Shown: positions 11,480 to 24,514, counted from the first letter of the stretch. The stretch: DNA of 64,000 nucleotides from Albugo candida (GCA_040437565.1 JBDOQK010000023.1:310001-374000); one strand, 5' to 3'. Translations and numbers: made by a program. Notes: a model not told the origin generated them from the sequence alone.

Positions 11480-12183
11480 TAAGATGGACATCTTCTGGAG
11501 AAAGGAATGATTTGGGCGCTTCTATGAGATTGTATCTGTCGATGGCGTCAATTGTCCTGCTCAGACCGATACCAGTATGTGCACACTGCGTTAATATCTG
11601 CAAATGAACCCCACACTCAGTTTATGGGCCCATGCTGAGTCTGCCACAGTCTTTTCACTCTAATTGGGTGATAGCCAAGCGTCAACTCTACCGTGTAAAC
11701 TGTGTAGTATAATGAGCAATATCATTCTCCGGTCGTGTTTAAGTATGTGATCGGGCGCAGACGGGAATCATTTCCGTGCGGCTTATTCGGTTTAGGCAGG
11801 GCAAGTACGACGCCATGGTTGAGGCTTCGTAAAACGAGTCTCGTTGCGGTCGCGGCGAAGTGATTGATGAAGGTGGCTAGTTTAAAAGCAACCGTTGGAG
11901 GGCTAGGATCCAGAAGCTCCATCGGTATGCTATCCAGCCCTAGAGGGCGATTGTTTCTTCGGACAGGAAAACTTTTTAAACCTTCTTCAGTGGTGGTGGG
12001 TTTGCGAAGGCGGTCGGGTACAAGATATATAGGTGTGTGTGCGCAATCGTATAACTTTGACCTGAATAAAATGGTGATGTTAGAGGTCTCTTCGCTGTCG
12101 TTATCGATGTTGTGAACGTTACGATATTGTATAAGAAGTGGGGGATGCCGACGCGGGAATAGACAACTCCTACTGTGGAACAT
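11480..12183 (-). mobile_element. LINE reverse-transcriptase fragment
   Basis: The minus strand at 12183-11722 reads GLDSIPMELLDPSPP and, 40 residues later, GVVLALPKPNK followed by RLRPITYLN. This is the order of the first conserved blocks of non-LTR reverse transcriptases (PG-D-IP, then LIPKPGK, then RPITLLN). A weaker continuation, SRTIDAIDRYNLIEAPKSF, follows around 11575-11495. Upstream and downstream blocks are lost to stops and frame changes, so it is a dead fragment. It is the only place in the window where the reverse-transcriptase core of a LINE is visible. Confidence 0.65.
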
Positions 12184-13137
12184 TTTCTCGGAGAATCTGC
12201 TGCCTTGAAGCTATTCGAGTTGAAAGTATGTTCAGACTCTCTGAGTCGTACGCGCTGAACTCGAATTTCTCGGATCGCTAGTAGACTGCATGAACGGAGC
12301 AATGGGAGTTCGACAGGGTCATCGTATGCCGTGATAGCTAGTTGAAGTTATTTTTAAGCATCTGAGAGGCGACCTTTATCCGCATCATATATGGCTCGAG
12401 GCTTGAGGATTTAGGTAGCTGATGCGACCATCTGATCATGTACGGTGGGACATTCTATGTTGTTGGAAAGCTTAGAAAGCTTTGCAGTGGTGAGAGCTTG
12501 AATGAGGCGAGGTCAAACTTCAGCATTGTCGAGTTGCGGGAATACATTCTCGCGAGAATCTTTTAGACGCTGGGAATCCGAAGGGAAGCTTATACTAGTC
12601 TATGTTATAAGGATTTCATTACAGTGTTGACAGAAGTGATCGACAAATCAGTCCAACCATTACATCAGATGAAACCGACGGTATTCTGGTATTTAGAACA
12701 GACGATTTGGTGTAAGATTCCTAAACAAGATATTCGAGTGTGCAACCGATATCGTTCAGATCATGACATTGCAGACAAGTTCAAACATCATGGATAGTAA
12801 GCTGTATTCCAATCTATGAATGACACAGTACCGTCAAAGCAGATGACAAAGAATGACGAAACAATCGATTAAAGCCAAATCGCGATCAGATGAGTCTGGA
12901 AGTGGACGTGACAGAGGTGGAGGTGACAATAGTGATCAATTCTTTCACGTCCCTCCAAACTCATCTGATTGGATTCGGCTTTGATCGATATTTTGTTCGT
13001 AATTCCATATACTTCATCTGGTTCTTTGACCACCTTCCTTATCCTGTCATGAGCCCCCTGACCGTGTGAATTTCACACAAGTCTGGCTCCAAACCTAGGG
13101 AGACAGATATTTCCTAGTTTTTTGCTTGTTGGGCTCA
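12184..13137. other. Region without a recognisable gene
   Basis: No long frame and no recognisable motif; it lies between two LINE pieces and may itself be decayed repeat. Confidence 0.4.
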
Positions 13138-15371
13138 GTTGAAGGTGTCTATATTACTAGAATCAGACTAACGGACTTCTCTAGTTGTCTAGGCTATTTT
13201 AAATAACATATATACATATAAAAAACATTTCGTGAAATACCTGTGAGAGATGATAATATGTCGTCTCGTTGATAATCCCGTATCGTGGTAGCCTCAGCAC
13301 CCTTAATACGAGACTGTGTCCAGCTTGTAAATGCTGTAAAGCTGTAAAGCTGTAAGATTGGTCCAAAAGTACCGTGGTTTGCGAATTGGTGTGCGCCACA
13401 CTATGGTGAGCATAACCAGCCAACTAGGACTAGGATCTGAGTTGCACTTGTCTTTTGACTTGTCTGTGCCGTACCCGCAGTAATGATCTTCGGCTTCTGA
13501 ATATTCCACCAAATGATCCTTGCGTTGCGAGTTGTTCCAAAACTTTAGCAAGCCGAATGCGTTCCGCTTGGTCGTAACACTGTCTTCGAAAGTACCGAAC
13601 GTGAGCACGAGTTGCTGATCGCCGATCGAACAAACAACGATTTCGATCTGTCCTTACGAAGTGCAGTGTCACCGCTTGCAATGCAAGCCATAAATCTGAG
13701 ATAATGTCTAAATAGTCTTTCNNNNNNNNNNNNNNNNNNNNNNNNNNNNNNNNNNNNNNNNNNNNNNNNNNNNNNNNNNNNNNNNNNNNNNNNNNNNNNN
13801 NNNNNNNNNNNNNNNNNNNNNATGTCGGGCTGAATATCCTTCAGGAACCAGAAACGAGATCGAACTGGCAACATCCGAAAGGCTAGAAGAAACTGTAGAT
13901 CTTCGTAAATAGGTAATACACGTTTTCGAAGATGCCGTGATGTAGCCATAAAAGTTCGAACTCGTTCGGAATCCAGTGCGTCCGATCTCTCCCGTGTTGA
14001 CCAATGTGTCGACATCGGATGACTCCTGGTTGGTTCGGGAGGTTTCCAAACGATTCGTGAGAGTTGTGAATGTGGAATAGATGGAAAATAATGTTTCCTT
14101 TCCTTGGTTTTTACTCCCACATAAAATGATCTGCCACTTGTGGTTGGTGTAATTCAAGTGATGAGACCAATCGTCGAGTGGATACGCTGGAGAATCTGAG
14201 TGACTTCATCGTAAAGTCGACTCAGCAACTTTGCTTCAGACATATTCGATGTGTTCAGCTCTTCATCGATGTAATACATGTCGACAGAATCTTCCTTCGT
14301 TGGCCATGTGTCGCTTTCACGAAAAAAGTCTTGCAAACTTCGAACGTCGAAAAGTGTAGCAAATGTTTTTCGAAATGTTCGATGTGGTTCATCGACCATG
14401 CCAAGATTGTACCAAACGTTTTGCGTACTCGGATTGCGAGTAGCAGCTTTGTAATGTAACTTTTGGTCGCAGTGAAACCACATCGGTTGTTCCATGTAGA
14501 ACTGACGGCGTTGTGAAACATCTAAATCTGAACTTGTAATACTCCAATCCATCTGATGCCACATTCTAAGTGCTTGTTTACGCCTTGACGATATACTCCC
14601 CCATTAAACCATTTTCCCATGTCGATTTGGTGCAATGGTGAATATATTCATCGGCTTGTGTGGTCCAAAGGAAGGTTGAATAAGTTGTAATAATTCCGTC
14701 GAAGCAGGTATCCAATTCGCAGGAATACTTGTTGGCGCATCGGATGCGAACTGCTGAAGGAATTGAATATGTTGTAACTTTAGTCGTCCCACCAAAAAAG
14801 GAACTTGTAGTCCACCATCTTGTCGGCGAAGATATAAAAATTCCTTGCCGATCAGGTGAACATGTTTTGAATCTTTCTTGGCTGGATCAACCGCTTCCCA
14901 CACTGCCAGGGACCCGTTTCCCAGTCGACTGAGCTGGAGCAGACCCACCAGCCGATACTAGTCTATGTTCGCTCTCAATTTATGAGGTAGCGTGCGATTG
15001 GTCACCCATGTGCCAGAGTTCATACTAGAACGGGCAGACAATGTAGTCGATCCGATTGAATATAGGGTGGGTGTTCAGAGTGCCTTACTTCCGATTTTTG
15101 CGCTAGAGTCGCCAAGAATGAAGCATAATTTGTGTCGAAATTGCTGTTTGGTGCGTTGTTAAGTTTCGTAAAGTTAAAGCTGCGAGTCTTTCTGAATGGG
15201 GGCATACACGTTATGAACGTACTCTGGAGGCAGTGTTGAATCTAGAGCGGAGAAGAATCCCAACATTGACGGCCCGACAGCGGTAAACATGAGGCATAAT
15301 TCTGCACGAGATGGTGAATCCAAGACCATAATGCCGATTCGAACCCGGGATAAATCTTGATCTAGTGTCAT
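13138..15371 (-). mobile_element. Degraded LINE (copy A): endonuclease remnant plus C-terminal reverse-transcriptase region
   Basis: Read on the minus strand from high to low coordinates. 15371-15020 holds an AP-endonuclease remnant (PEYVHNVYAPI, then FILGDSSAKIG). 14948-14604 holds the last part of the reverse transcriptase (YLRRQDGGLQVPFLVGRLKLQHI). 14564-13822 holds the connection region (ERKHYFPSIPHSQLSRIVW; LPVRSRFWFLKDIQPD). The zinc-binding tail lies in a gap, and 13700-13430 holds the C-terminal part. The 3' terminus begins with gttgaaggtg at 13138, shared with copy B at 43262. The reverse-transcriptase core between endonuclease and C-terminus is missing. Several frame changes and stops make it inactive. 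Confidence 0.8.
13722..13821. other. Assembly gap (100 N) inside LINE copy A
   Basis: By alignment to copy B the missing stretch corresponds to about 43873-44058 there, so some 185 bp are probably absent; it should contain the LINE zinc-binding tail. Confidence 0.9.
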
Positions 15372-16392
15372 CAGTCATATGTATTTGTCCATCCGGCGTT
15401 GACTTCGTCTTCTATAGTGCACATAAGCCGAGTTTATATCTTACTTAATCGTACTCAAGTGCTGCTACTTGAGTTGTGATGTTAGGCCGTGTACGCTAAA
15501 AAAGTGCCGATCCTTATGTTTCGTAAAACGGCGGACGTGAAGGAAACACTCATTGGGCGGACGTTATCCCTTCGCCCAAAAAGCCATTATATTTGTTCGG
15601 TTGGATCAGCTGCATCCTATCCAAAACGAGTCATCCTTGCCGGATTCAGAATCAGTTCATTGGATAACAGGCAAACCAATGAAGGAAATGAAACAGCATT
15701 ATCAGCGCTGAAACAGCTAAGGGCCTTGATAGAAGCTTGTAATACGTGTTAGTGGAGCGGATATTTACACGTCATAGCTTCTTGTGTGGCCGATCAGGTA
15801 GGATGGTACAAAAATTATGGAATTCAAGTATGATTAGGAGCCAACAATTGAATTTGAGTATAAAGAGAATTGATACGGGACTGGGTACATTTCGTTACTA
15901 CGACAGAGAACAAGCGGAAAGTCTGATTTGATTTTTGCCGTACGATGTCACGATAAAACCGAAGAGAGAAACGGTAGTCATAATGTTCATCGACTTCTAA
16001 CTTGTGAAGATAGATAGATGCAAAAAAAAGAAATAGTCGTCCTTTAGGAATACTTCTTGTGAAAAGCGCATCTTTCGTAGCTAAGCGTGCCTAACAACTG
16101 TGGCAACAAAGAGAAAACCTAAAGTTTGTCACGATAGAAACAACTTCCACTGGAAAAATATGATTGATAAAGATAGCATTATTTCTCAACGCTTGATGCA
16201 AAACACCGACAGTCTGTTTTGGAAATTAAAGACAGCGGCTGAGGGGAGCGCAAATTGGTCGTATTTACGAGAGAGCTTAGCGCCTCCACCACACATTATC
16301 AACAGATCACATGGACTTAACTTGCAAGCGGTTCTATCAGGAAATCGTGTTATCTGATACAACGAATCAGGAGTAAAATAGTATTTTAGTTG
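15372..16392. other. Region without a recognisable gene
   Basis: Frames of 60-90 codons at 15489-15931 (+) show no recognisable motif. The right end abuts the MULE target site. Confidence 0.4.
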
Positions 16393-16401
16393 CAAGATAA
16401 A

Positions 16402-16513
16402 GGGATCCGCTAACGACCCATCACTTTTCGCTAACGACCCATCACCCCCATATTTCCAGCCAATCATAGACCTCCAGCGGCTTTCCAGGAGAGTCGCGAT
16501 ACAGTACTTTTTA
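16402..16513. repeat. MULE terminal inverted repeat, left
   Basis: About 110 bp, inverted relative to 18955-19069 at roughly 90% identity by eye. It contains two tandem copies of cgctaacgacccatcac. The 9-bp target-site word caagataaa precedes it. Confidence 0.88.
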
Positions 16514-16595
16514 ATACAGAAATAATTCATCTTTTAAAATTGGTGTTATTGTTCACGTTGCAAAGCAACGTGGATTGATGAAATCTAAGCTTATT

Positions 16596-18921
16596 CTAGA
16601 TATATATATAGTAGATTTCCGAAAGAGATATAATTCTATGGACTAAGATGTGATCCCAGGCATCTGTGGGCCAGCCTGGGTACTTCCACTCGTCAGCAGC
16701 GCCAAGCGCTGCAAGATTGCCAGCTGCTGGTAGTGCTGCTGCTCTTAGTGCTGCCGATGCAGGTGCTACTATTGGATTCAGGCAACTCCTTTGATTGTGG
16801 CCAATCTGGCGACAGTTTTCGCATCTTCTTTGTCGCTGTGAAGATGCTTCAACATGCTCAAACTGTGAGGGGTCCCTCTGCGTGGCTGATGTAGGGATCC
16901 TCCTGCTTAGCGAACCAGCAGGTCGGCCACGAGCTCGGATTACAACAGAGTTGTGTACTGTGGCATTAGGTAGTGTTGCAAGGTGGTCACGAATCATCCG
17001 GCGGGGAAATTGTGATGCTTCATTGAATTCATTACGAATTCTCTGCAGATCTGCGTCAATGGATTCATTGTTGTTTGCTTCCAGTAGTGTAATCGCACAA
17101 GCTGGCTTTACCAACCACCAATGCTGGTGGAAATACTCGCAAGCCAGCGGAGATGAAGTGCGGAGGAGATGCTTGCAGGGATGCCATGGGTTGATTGAAA
17201 GTTACCTGAGCATTCGCCTGCTACTTGTCGCTGTTGGTATTGTTTAAAAGCCAGCTTCAATGCGGTCACAGAAATCTTGCCCATGACAGCAGCAAAAGTT
17301 GCCCCAAATTGTAAATAAGCGGTAGCCCGATCCAATGCTGTTTGCTGACGAATTGATGCCAGCTGACCCTCACAGGCAAGCTTGCATGCTGTATCCACTG
17401 TCAGAAGATCGCCATTGGATGCCCGAATTCACTTTCTCAATGTTGCATGTGCACTCTCTACTCGTGAAGTTGTGGTATTTCCAAAATGCAGCTTGCCACG
17501 CAAGAGGTAATCCACAAATCGGTCTTTGTAGATGAGCCATGTCTCTTCATGATATGTCATGACATAACGGGGGCATTCGGTGCGCATTGATGCCATCTGG
17601 GTCTCGTAGTTCTCTGCAGTTTTTGACGAGACAAGTAGATTCCATGCTTGGTTAAGCTTCTGGAAAGCTTCTATTGATGCAAAGGTTTTCGCTGCTTGCT
17701 CAGAGTATTCTTGCTGATGTGCCAGCGACACAGCAAAAAATTTGCATTTGGGAATACTCTCTCTAGTGCATTCATCAGCACCAGCTCGCGATCAGTGACA
17801 AACGTAGTATATGTTGGCAGAGAGAACCTGTTGAAAACCTCACGGATGAGGCGCACGGCCCAAAGGTAATTGTCCTCGTCTTCTGCTGACATGAAGCAGT
17901 ATGCAAATGTGAAGCTTTGGCCAGTAGCGGTAACTCCAACAACATGTGCAATCGGTAGACCAAAGCGATTGGTCTTGTACGTTGAGTCAATGAGCCAGAT
18001 CTTGTTGGCGCTGTATTTGATACAGATTTCTTTTGCAGATGCAGAAACAATAAGCAGGTGAGTGAGCTTGCGCTCATCATCAAACTGGGTGAAGTATGGA
18101 GTGGAGGCATTCGCATCCAGGCTGTCAAGTAGGGCAGCAAGTGATGAGCGTCCACCCAAAACACGCCGTCGCTTGGCTTGCTTGATGTTGTAAATGTCAC
18201 GGGGTGTGACAAAGACATTTTTCCTCCACATGCTTTCCACAATGCGGATAGGTGGGAGACCATCAAGGATTATACCAAGAACCAGAGCGCGCTGTTCATT
18301 TGTAAGTGCGCGACCTTGTGGATGAACCTTGGGGTCCACAAAAGCTTCATGATTGTGGTCATGCCTGCCAAGCTCTACCATCCATTCAAGTTCTGCACGC
18401 CGACGACTCAACAAGCTAAACTTGCAAGCGGTAGCGCGACTTCCTTGTATGCGTTGACGCTGTTGTTGCTTTAAAGAAGTGGTCCGTAGTCTTCCACTGC
18501 ACGAGCATGCTAGGTCAAGTCCTTTGACTTCTCCAGAGGGTTTGTTCCCAACGTGTCTGGTGCGCAAGATGGTCATTATATACCCTTCATCTTGGAACAA
18601 CTTGTTAACCGCATCACGGGCTTCCTTCAAAGTACCAAATACATGGTCAGGAAGAGATTCAAGGNNNNNNNNNNNNNNNNNNNNNNNNNNNNNNNNNNNN
18701 NNNNNNNNNNNNNNNNNNNNNNNNNNNNNNNNNNNNNNNNNNNNNNNNNNNNNNNNNNNNNNNNACTTGTTAACCGCATCACGGGCTTCCTTCAAAGTAC
18801 CAAATACATGGTCAGGAAGAGATTCAAGGTTAAGGGGGTTCATCGTTGATATGATAAGGCTGACAAAGACTGATATGAGTGGAGATCGGAAGTTGGAAAG
18901 AAGATGGCAAGAAGATGGCAA
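16596..18921 (-). pseudogene. MULE transposase, broken
   Basis: The minus-strand product begins about 18840 (MNPLNLESLPDHVFGTLKEA) after removal of the contig overlap. It has a FAR1/WRKY-GCM1-like N-terminal DNA-binding region ending HDHNHEAF, then the MULE DDE core: first Asp in IDSTYKTNRFGLP, second in VTDRELVLMNA, CRWHISKN, and the Glu in TTTSRVESAHATL. A C-terminal zinc knuckle CENCRQIGHNQRSC lies at about 16870-16780. Reading requires at least two frame changes (near 17731-17671 and near 17110) and passes an in-frame TGA at about 17430 where the family suggests Trp. A plain DNA-transposon gene, now dead. Confidence 0.85.
18600..18829. other. Assembly gap 18665-18764 with 65-bp overlapping flanks
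   Basis: 18600-18664 is identical to 18765-18829. Probably no sequence is missing; the transposase reading frame repeats the same residues on both sides. Confidence 0.92.
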
Positions 18922-18954
18922 CTATGAACTTGGCAAAGGTGAGCTATTTTGTAT

Positions 18955-19069
18955 TCTGGAAAAATACTGTATCGCGACTCCCCTGGAAAGCCACTGGAGG
19001 TCTGTGACTGGCTGGAATTATGGAGGTGATGGGTCGTTAGCGAAAAGTGATGGGTCGTTAGCGGGTCCC
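18955..19069. repeat. MULE terminal inverted repeat, right
   Basis: Inverted partner of 16402-16513, followed by the decayed target-site copy aaaaataaa. Confidence 0.88.
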
Positions 19070-19078
19070 AAAAATAAA

Positions 19079-20608
19079 TTGTAGAGTAAGATTTTTGACA
19101 CCTGAGCGGCTCGCGCAACGGGTCACAAGTTTCCAAAAGAGAAAGACTAAGCGCTATCAAAATTAGAGTGCTTACATTTGGTCACGTATAACACGTAAGG
19201 AATGCTACCTACCATATGCTGCTTGGCATTTGTCCTCTTATGGTAGACTGGATCTCAATATTTCATCGTCTACATCGCAAAAATGGTTTGGAATCAGTGT
19301 TCACCTTCATTGATGTATGGAACGATGCGCGAATAAGTATGCTGACAAGCAATCTGGACGCGAGCGCTATATCAAGATATCACATTGCCATTTTTTGCGA
19401 GATGGCTTGGATGCACTATAGTCAGCATGAAAGATAGCAGCACATGAGAAAGCATCAGTCAATCACAAGACTAAGGCAGCGGATCAAATACATGAAGAGC
19501 ACCGGTCTCTTGAGATTCATCATCGTCCCAATTATATGTAGCAGCTTTGCAGACATCCTTTGAATGAGAAAAACGTGAACTATACTCGCTGCTTCCTACG
19601 ATGATTGAAAACTTGATCGATATGACTCTTTTCTACATCATCAAAGTTATCTTGCGAAGCATTTTGAGATGGGTGTTTGCTGACGGGATTAAGTTTCTCA
19701 TGTGCAGTGCTGTATATATAAGTAATAGACCGAATAGAATCGAACCGAATCGATCGAGAAGCAACAGGTTTGCAATACGGATTGAGTGTTGCTACGAGAA
19801 GCAAACTATCTATCGCACGACAATTGTATGCTCGGATGTAATCTTCTCACGTTCCCACTACTTTGGCGATGATCAACTCAGTCTAGTTCGATGAGCCTTT
19901 ACTGCTCTCCTCGTCCCAAGCTACTGCAAGGTAAGAAGAAATTCTTTTATATTTGACTAGGTGCTCCGTTTTACGAGTTCATGTATCTAGTAGAGTCCTA
20001 TAAGAGGGCACCTCTCACCAAAGTCGATAGAATGCGTCGCGCTCAGGAAAATCAATGGTTGTGGAAGCAAGCCCATTACGTTAGCTACGTGTGGTGGTCT
20101 CCGGATTAGACTACTCGAGGCCCTTGATCGGAGGGTTAGAATAATTTAGAAACACTACGCAGCAGTTCAGAGCAAAAGTATGTATATTACTTTTCTAAGG
20201 TCCATAGTTCACTGTACTCGTAGCCTAAGCCTTAAGAAACGTTCCGCCCACAGCCATTGGTTTATTGTCCAATAGACATGAACAAGACTGATGTGTGCAA
20301 CACATCTACTTGTACTGTAATATCAATAATACAATGATGTACAGATACGTTACATATCCGATTGGTTTCCATTTACCCGCCATTATCCACCACACTATGC
20401 AATGATCTCAATATGAGTATGTGAATTGCTCACGTTCTTTACGTAAGTCCACTTGTATAGAGTTGTAACAACGTATTCTGCCACTGATGATGACACGACG
20501 TAAGAACTACTGTCTGCAGCGATGCAAGAGGTCAAGCTTCCAACTGCGTCTCATTCATTATTTTATCCCATTTTGTACTGGAAAAACCAGATCAAGCCGT
20601 TAGATGAC
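19079..20608. other. Region without a recognisable gene
   Basis: Longest frame is 97 codons at 19601-19894 (+), without motif. I see no RNA gene or repeat here. Confidence 0.4.
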
Positions 20609-21746
20609 CTAGCACTGAGCACCTCGGCGGCTTTTTGCGAAAAACCATTTATTTCGTTTTCTCTCATTCCAGGATGTAGAAAGTAATGCTTTGAAGAAGC
20701 AAAATGAGTTTTTTTCTGGATGTTCTAACGTAGAAGTACGACTAACCCAGCCATGCGCGTCCTTACGACGTCGAGACTGTCGAGTTTTCGAACACGCTTC
20801 TCCGAAGTCTCTCACTGGTGTTCTTCCTATCCCAATCATTGCTGACGCATAATGCACGATGTTGTCGAGCACCTGTTGATTCGCTACACCGCAGGCGTCT
20901 CTCACGGCAACCAAGTAGAGATAGTGTTCTGGCCAGCTTCGCTTAGGGTCCTTACGCGCCGTAAAGACCTGTATCGACTGGGATGCCGTGAACATGGTCT
21001 AGAAAGTCTGCAGTAGCCTTTTCATGACGTTGCCTAGTGTCGGTATTTGTGTCCACCACACATCCAACTGCTTGTTGTAATACCGTTCTGCGGTGCCGCT
21101 CAAATAGTGTCCAAGCAAGTCAGCTTTGACTTCTTCCGACCAGGCAAAACCGCACGCGTGCTTTGCCGTTGTGACCCGTCTCAGGAACGTTTGCCCCCAG
21201 TCAAGGAATCCGGAGCCGAGCCCATGGTAGAGCTCGCTCCCGTCAAACTTCCTGATTGCCAGCTTTCGCTGACGTGCGTCTGGAACTTGACGCACAGGTC
21301 CCGCTGCCTGGTGCTGATGCCTCTGCTGCGCGGGGAAGCGCTGACCCGGCTTCGCTGCCACGTACTGCGGCCCGAGTGGCTCAGCGTGCACTTCTTGCGC
21401 CGGCGACGCTTCTTGTCGCCTCGGCGGCGAGTTTCTCAAGCGCGTTTAGATTCATTGGACCCGCGTTTCCCATGTTTCACCCGATCAAAGAGCTAAAAAG
21501 ACCGCTCTCGATCGTGCCTCGCAGTCGCTCGTTCTCATTGATCTGCTTCTGAGACGCTTCCATGCTCTCCATGCGACCTTCGAGCCCCATGAGCATCTTG
21601 AGGATCCTTTCGTTTACGTCCGCGCTCCTTTCGTGGGCTGGCGGGTCGACGACAATGGCAGATGCCAGCATGGCCCTTTCGTGGCCGGTAATTGGCGGCG
21701 GTTGGACCGTGTTTCTGGTGTCGTCGTAGTTTGTACCTGGGCTCAT
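20609..21746 (-). mobile_element. LTR-retrotransposon gag fossil 1
   Basis: Minus-strand pieces read as a gag region: an N-terminal part with a coiled segment (ERILKMLMGLEGRMESME), then a capsid-like part with [32 protein letters not shown] and a downstream basic segment. The word [13 protein letters not shown] recurs as PFDGKEFFLGLGS in the fossil at 37.9 kb, so both belong to one family of oomycete LTR elements. No LTRs, protease, integrase or reverse transcriptase are visible nearby. It is broken, with a few interruptions, and truncated. Confidence 0.6.
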
Positions 21747-22309
21747 AACCTGTTCGATATAGAATCACTGTGATAAAAGAATTATGTAAATAGGTTATCC
21801 CTGCCTACAGGTCACACACTTTCTTGCTGGTAAGAGTTCTTCACCAACCAATCGGTTGGTTGTAGCCCTAACGCCTTGTCTATCCTCTGCAAATACCAAT
21901 GAGCAAAAAAGGTTCTGCCGTCAGTCGCATTCCGAACCGTTTCGTGTGCTGGTTCTCATTCCTTTCAACAACATATGTGCTACATGATCACGGCCTCTTC
22001 TCCGTCTTCACGTCTTACTGTTGGAATATGGTAAATTTGTGGTCCACGCGACATTGAAATAGTTCAGCCATGGGCGACTTTCCGTCGCTACGACGTCATT
22101 GACCGACCGTGCTGTTTGAAATAGTGCGCGATATTGTGCTTTGTATGCGGACAGGATACATAGGAGTTGAATATGATAGCAGTTAATAAAAGTACATACA
22201 TTTGTTTGCACCAAAACAAAGAGGAAGGGGGAATTCATACTTCCATCTCTGCTAACAAAGGCACATTAAAGCTCTCAAACTGCCACTCTCTCGTCACGCC
22301 ATCCAACCT
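21747..22309. other. Region without a recognisable gene
   Basis: Spacer between the gag fossil and the second MULE; no motif seen. Confidence 0.4.
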
Positions 22310-24410
22310 TTGCTAATGGAAGACCCGCCCTCTGCATGTTACCCTTCTCTAAAAAAAGCAGAGGACGCGTTCAAAGCCTTTGCCATGCAGAACTGGTTCG
22401 CCGTCAACCCTGCTCAGTTAAAGACTGGCACGAAAATACGGAAGGTCTGGTTGAAGTGTGCACATGCCCGAGTACACAAAGTTGAAGATAGCGGCCTTCG
22501 TCGGACGTCAACAATAAAAACAAATTGCAAGTGGCAAGCTGTCATCCAGAGAACAATAAGCGACGATGAATTCGTTCACCTATGTCTGGAATTTCGAAGT
22601 CCTCCCTGGTGGGCATAGCGGGCAAAATCACGCAGAAGGCCCTGCCGCATATGCAATAAACCTAGTAATACAACCCGAAAAAGAACTGCAAGTGATGAAA
22701 ATGACAAAGACTGGGGCAACGTCTCGCGTAATCCTTGCGACACTTCGTCATAACGACCCGTGTTGCTTACTGGTTGGATAAGATGTGTACAATACCAAGG
22801 AAAGGGTATGGCGATCACAATTTGCCTCCTAATGTTTACTTTGACGAAGGTTCTAAAGAGCCTTTTTTAGGTAAGGAACTCTGCGTTAAACGGCCGACGA
22901 CCAGTCGAGGCTCTTTTAGACCGTTTTAAGAAGGAAAAGATCTACCACAAGCTCCGGCAGAGCGATAGTCGAGAGCTGACTTGTTTATTCTTTGCTCCAA
23001 CAACGGCTGTATCACTTGCAGCGGAATTCGCGGCATGCAGTGCGTAGCACAATCTTCAATGTTACAACAATTATGCTTGCTTTTCCACTGATCAGCCCCA
23101 TTGTCTCTTTGTGCATACAGGTTTTTATAATGGAATCAACGTACAAGACAAACTGGTAAAGCTTGATGGTTTTGCTAAGCGTTACCAGCGTCAGGCGTAA
23201 GTAACTGCCGATATTACAGATATAAACCGCCGTTGTTGCATATCGTTGGGATTACGCCAACAAACCAGACATTATCGCTGTCTTACGCCTTCCTTTCCGA
23301 AGAAAGCGAAAGAGACTACGTATGGGCTCTATGTCAATTTCGGGACTGCTTTGGGCATTTGCTTAGTTCCGGCAAAATAACTGTGGTTGTGGATCGTGTA
23401 CTGGCGCTAATTGCAGGCATAAAAATGGCATCCCCAAGTGCTACTCTGCTGATCTGCTGTTGGCATATAAACCAGAATGTGCAAGCAAGAGCGAAGCGAC
23501 ACTTTAGCAAGACAGAGGAGTACGACAAATTCTGAATCCAGTGGATGGCTTTCTGCGACGCACCTACAGAAGCGGTTTACCACAAGCAATGGTAATTCCT
23601 TCTGCCAAGCTTGCCGCTGCAATTGGCAAAATACTTGGACGACACTTGGCTTGACAAGCACAAGGAGAAATTTTTTACTGCCTGGACCATGGATGCCCTT
23701 CATTTTGGGCATGCTGTCACGTCGCGTGTAGAGGGGAGCCATGCATTTCTAAAACAGGGGATTGCTGTTTCAACACTTGACTTCGATGAAGTGTACAGCA
23801 TAATTGTCCTCTCTGAAGATGCCCAACGCCGCGAAATCAGCCGAAAGATCGGTCTTGAACGCATGCAGCCTCCAATAAAAGTTAAAGCCCAACTCTGGGG
23901 CAACGGCGTTCGCAAAATTTCAGCCCATGCAATGGGCAAGGTATGTGAACAATGCATGCAGGGGGCTTAACACGTCCTCCGAAGTCAGATGTTGTCAAAC
24001 TATAGATCTTTGGAGGTTTCAGACTTCCATATGCATTGGTGGCTCCACCAGCCATCACCGCCTCCAGATGCACAGCAAGAGCAAAATTCCACCATATTGT
24101 GGAGTCGCTTGTAACACGGTACAAGGAGATGAGCGAATACCCGCAGGCCATGCTTCGAACCACACTTGAAGCATTAGATTCCTCGCACGCATCTGACATG
24201 AACAATCCGGTAGTAGCGAAAACAAGTGAGCGGCCATTGGGTTCGCAAAACCGTTCGTCAACAAGGCGCGATCCTTCGCTTTTTGAGCATGTGCGCCGCA
24301 AGAAGCGAAAATGCGGGCATTGCAAGGATGAAGGACACTACAGGTCCACTTTTTTTCATTGCTTAGTTGCTTGCGGCGGAAAATATGCCGGTATCAGAAC
24401 AATCAGCCAA
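22310..24410 (+). mobile_element. Decayed second MULE transposase
   Basis: Plus-strand pieces follow MULE transposase order. 22319-22618 is an N-terminal DNA-binding-like segment (DAFKAFAMQNWFAVN). 22620-22660 holds the HNHAEGPAAY-like word. 23233-23535 is the core (LHIVGITPTNQTLSLSYAF, SERDYVWAL, LICCWHINQNVQ). 23611-23970 follows with HAVTSRVEGSHAFLKQ, and a knuckle CGHCKDEGHYRS lies near 24315. Expected Asp positions of the DDE core are lost around 23200 and 23390 (VVDRVLALI remains for the second). Frames change between pieces. No terminal inverted repeats are visible, and a gap interrupts the 3' end. Confidence 0.75.
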
Positions 24411-24414
24411 ATTG

Positions 24415-24514
24415 NNNNNNNNNNNNNNNNNNNNNNNNNNNNNNNNNNNNNNNNNNNNNNNNNNNNNNNNNNNNNNNNNNNNNNNNNNNNNNNNNNNNNN
24501 NNNNNNNNNNNNNN
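24415..24514. other. Assembly gap (100 N)
   Basis: No repeated flank is visible; it starts just after the second MULE knuckle and is followed by an agcaaag-poly-G stretch, so real sequence may be missing. Confidence 0.9.

Larger units (their letters stand above)
16402..19069 (-). mobile_element. MULE (Mutator-like) DNA transposon with long terminal inverted repeats
   Basis: The ends are inverted copies of about 110 bp: left 16402-16513 starts gggatccgctaacgaccc, right 18955-19069 ends gtcgttagcgggtccc. Each end contains a tandem repeat of the word cgctaacgacccatcac. Flanking 9-mers caagataaa (16393-16401) and aaaaataaa (19070-19078) agree at 7 of 9 positions, as expected for the 9-bp target duplication of Mutator elements. 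The only coding content is a minus-strand MULE transposase with a CCHC knuckle. A 65-bp contig overlap and a gap sit at 18600-18829. Decay of the transposase and two target-site mismatches indicate an old, inactive insertion, though the repeats could still be mobilised in trans. Confidence 0.9.
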
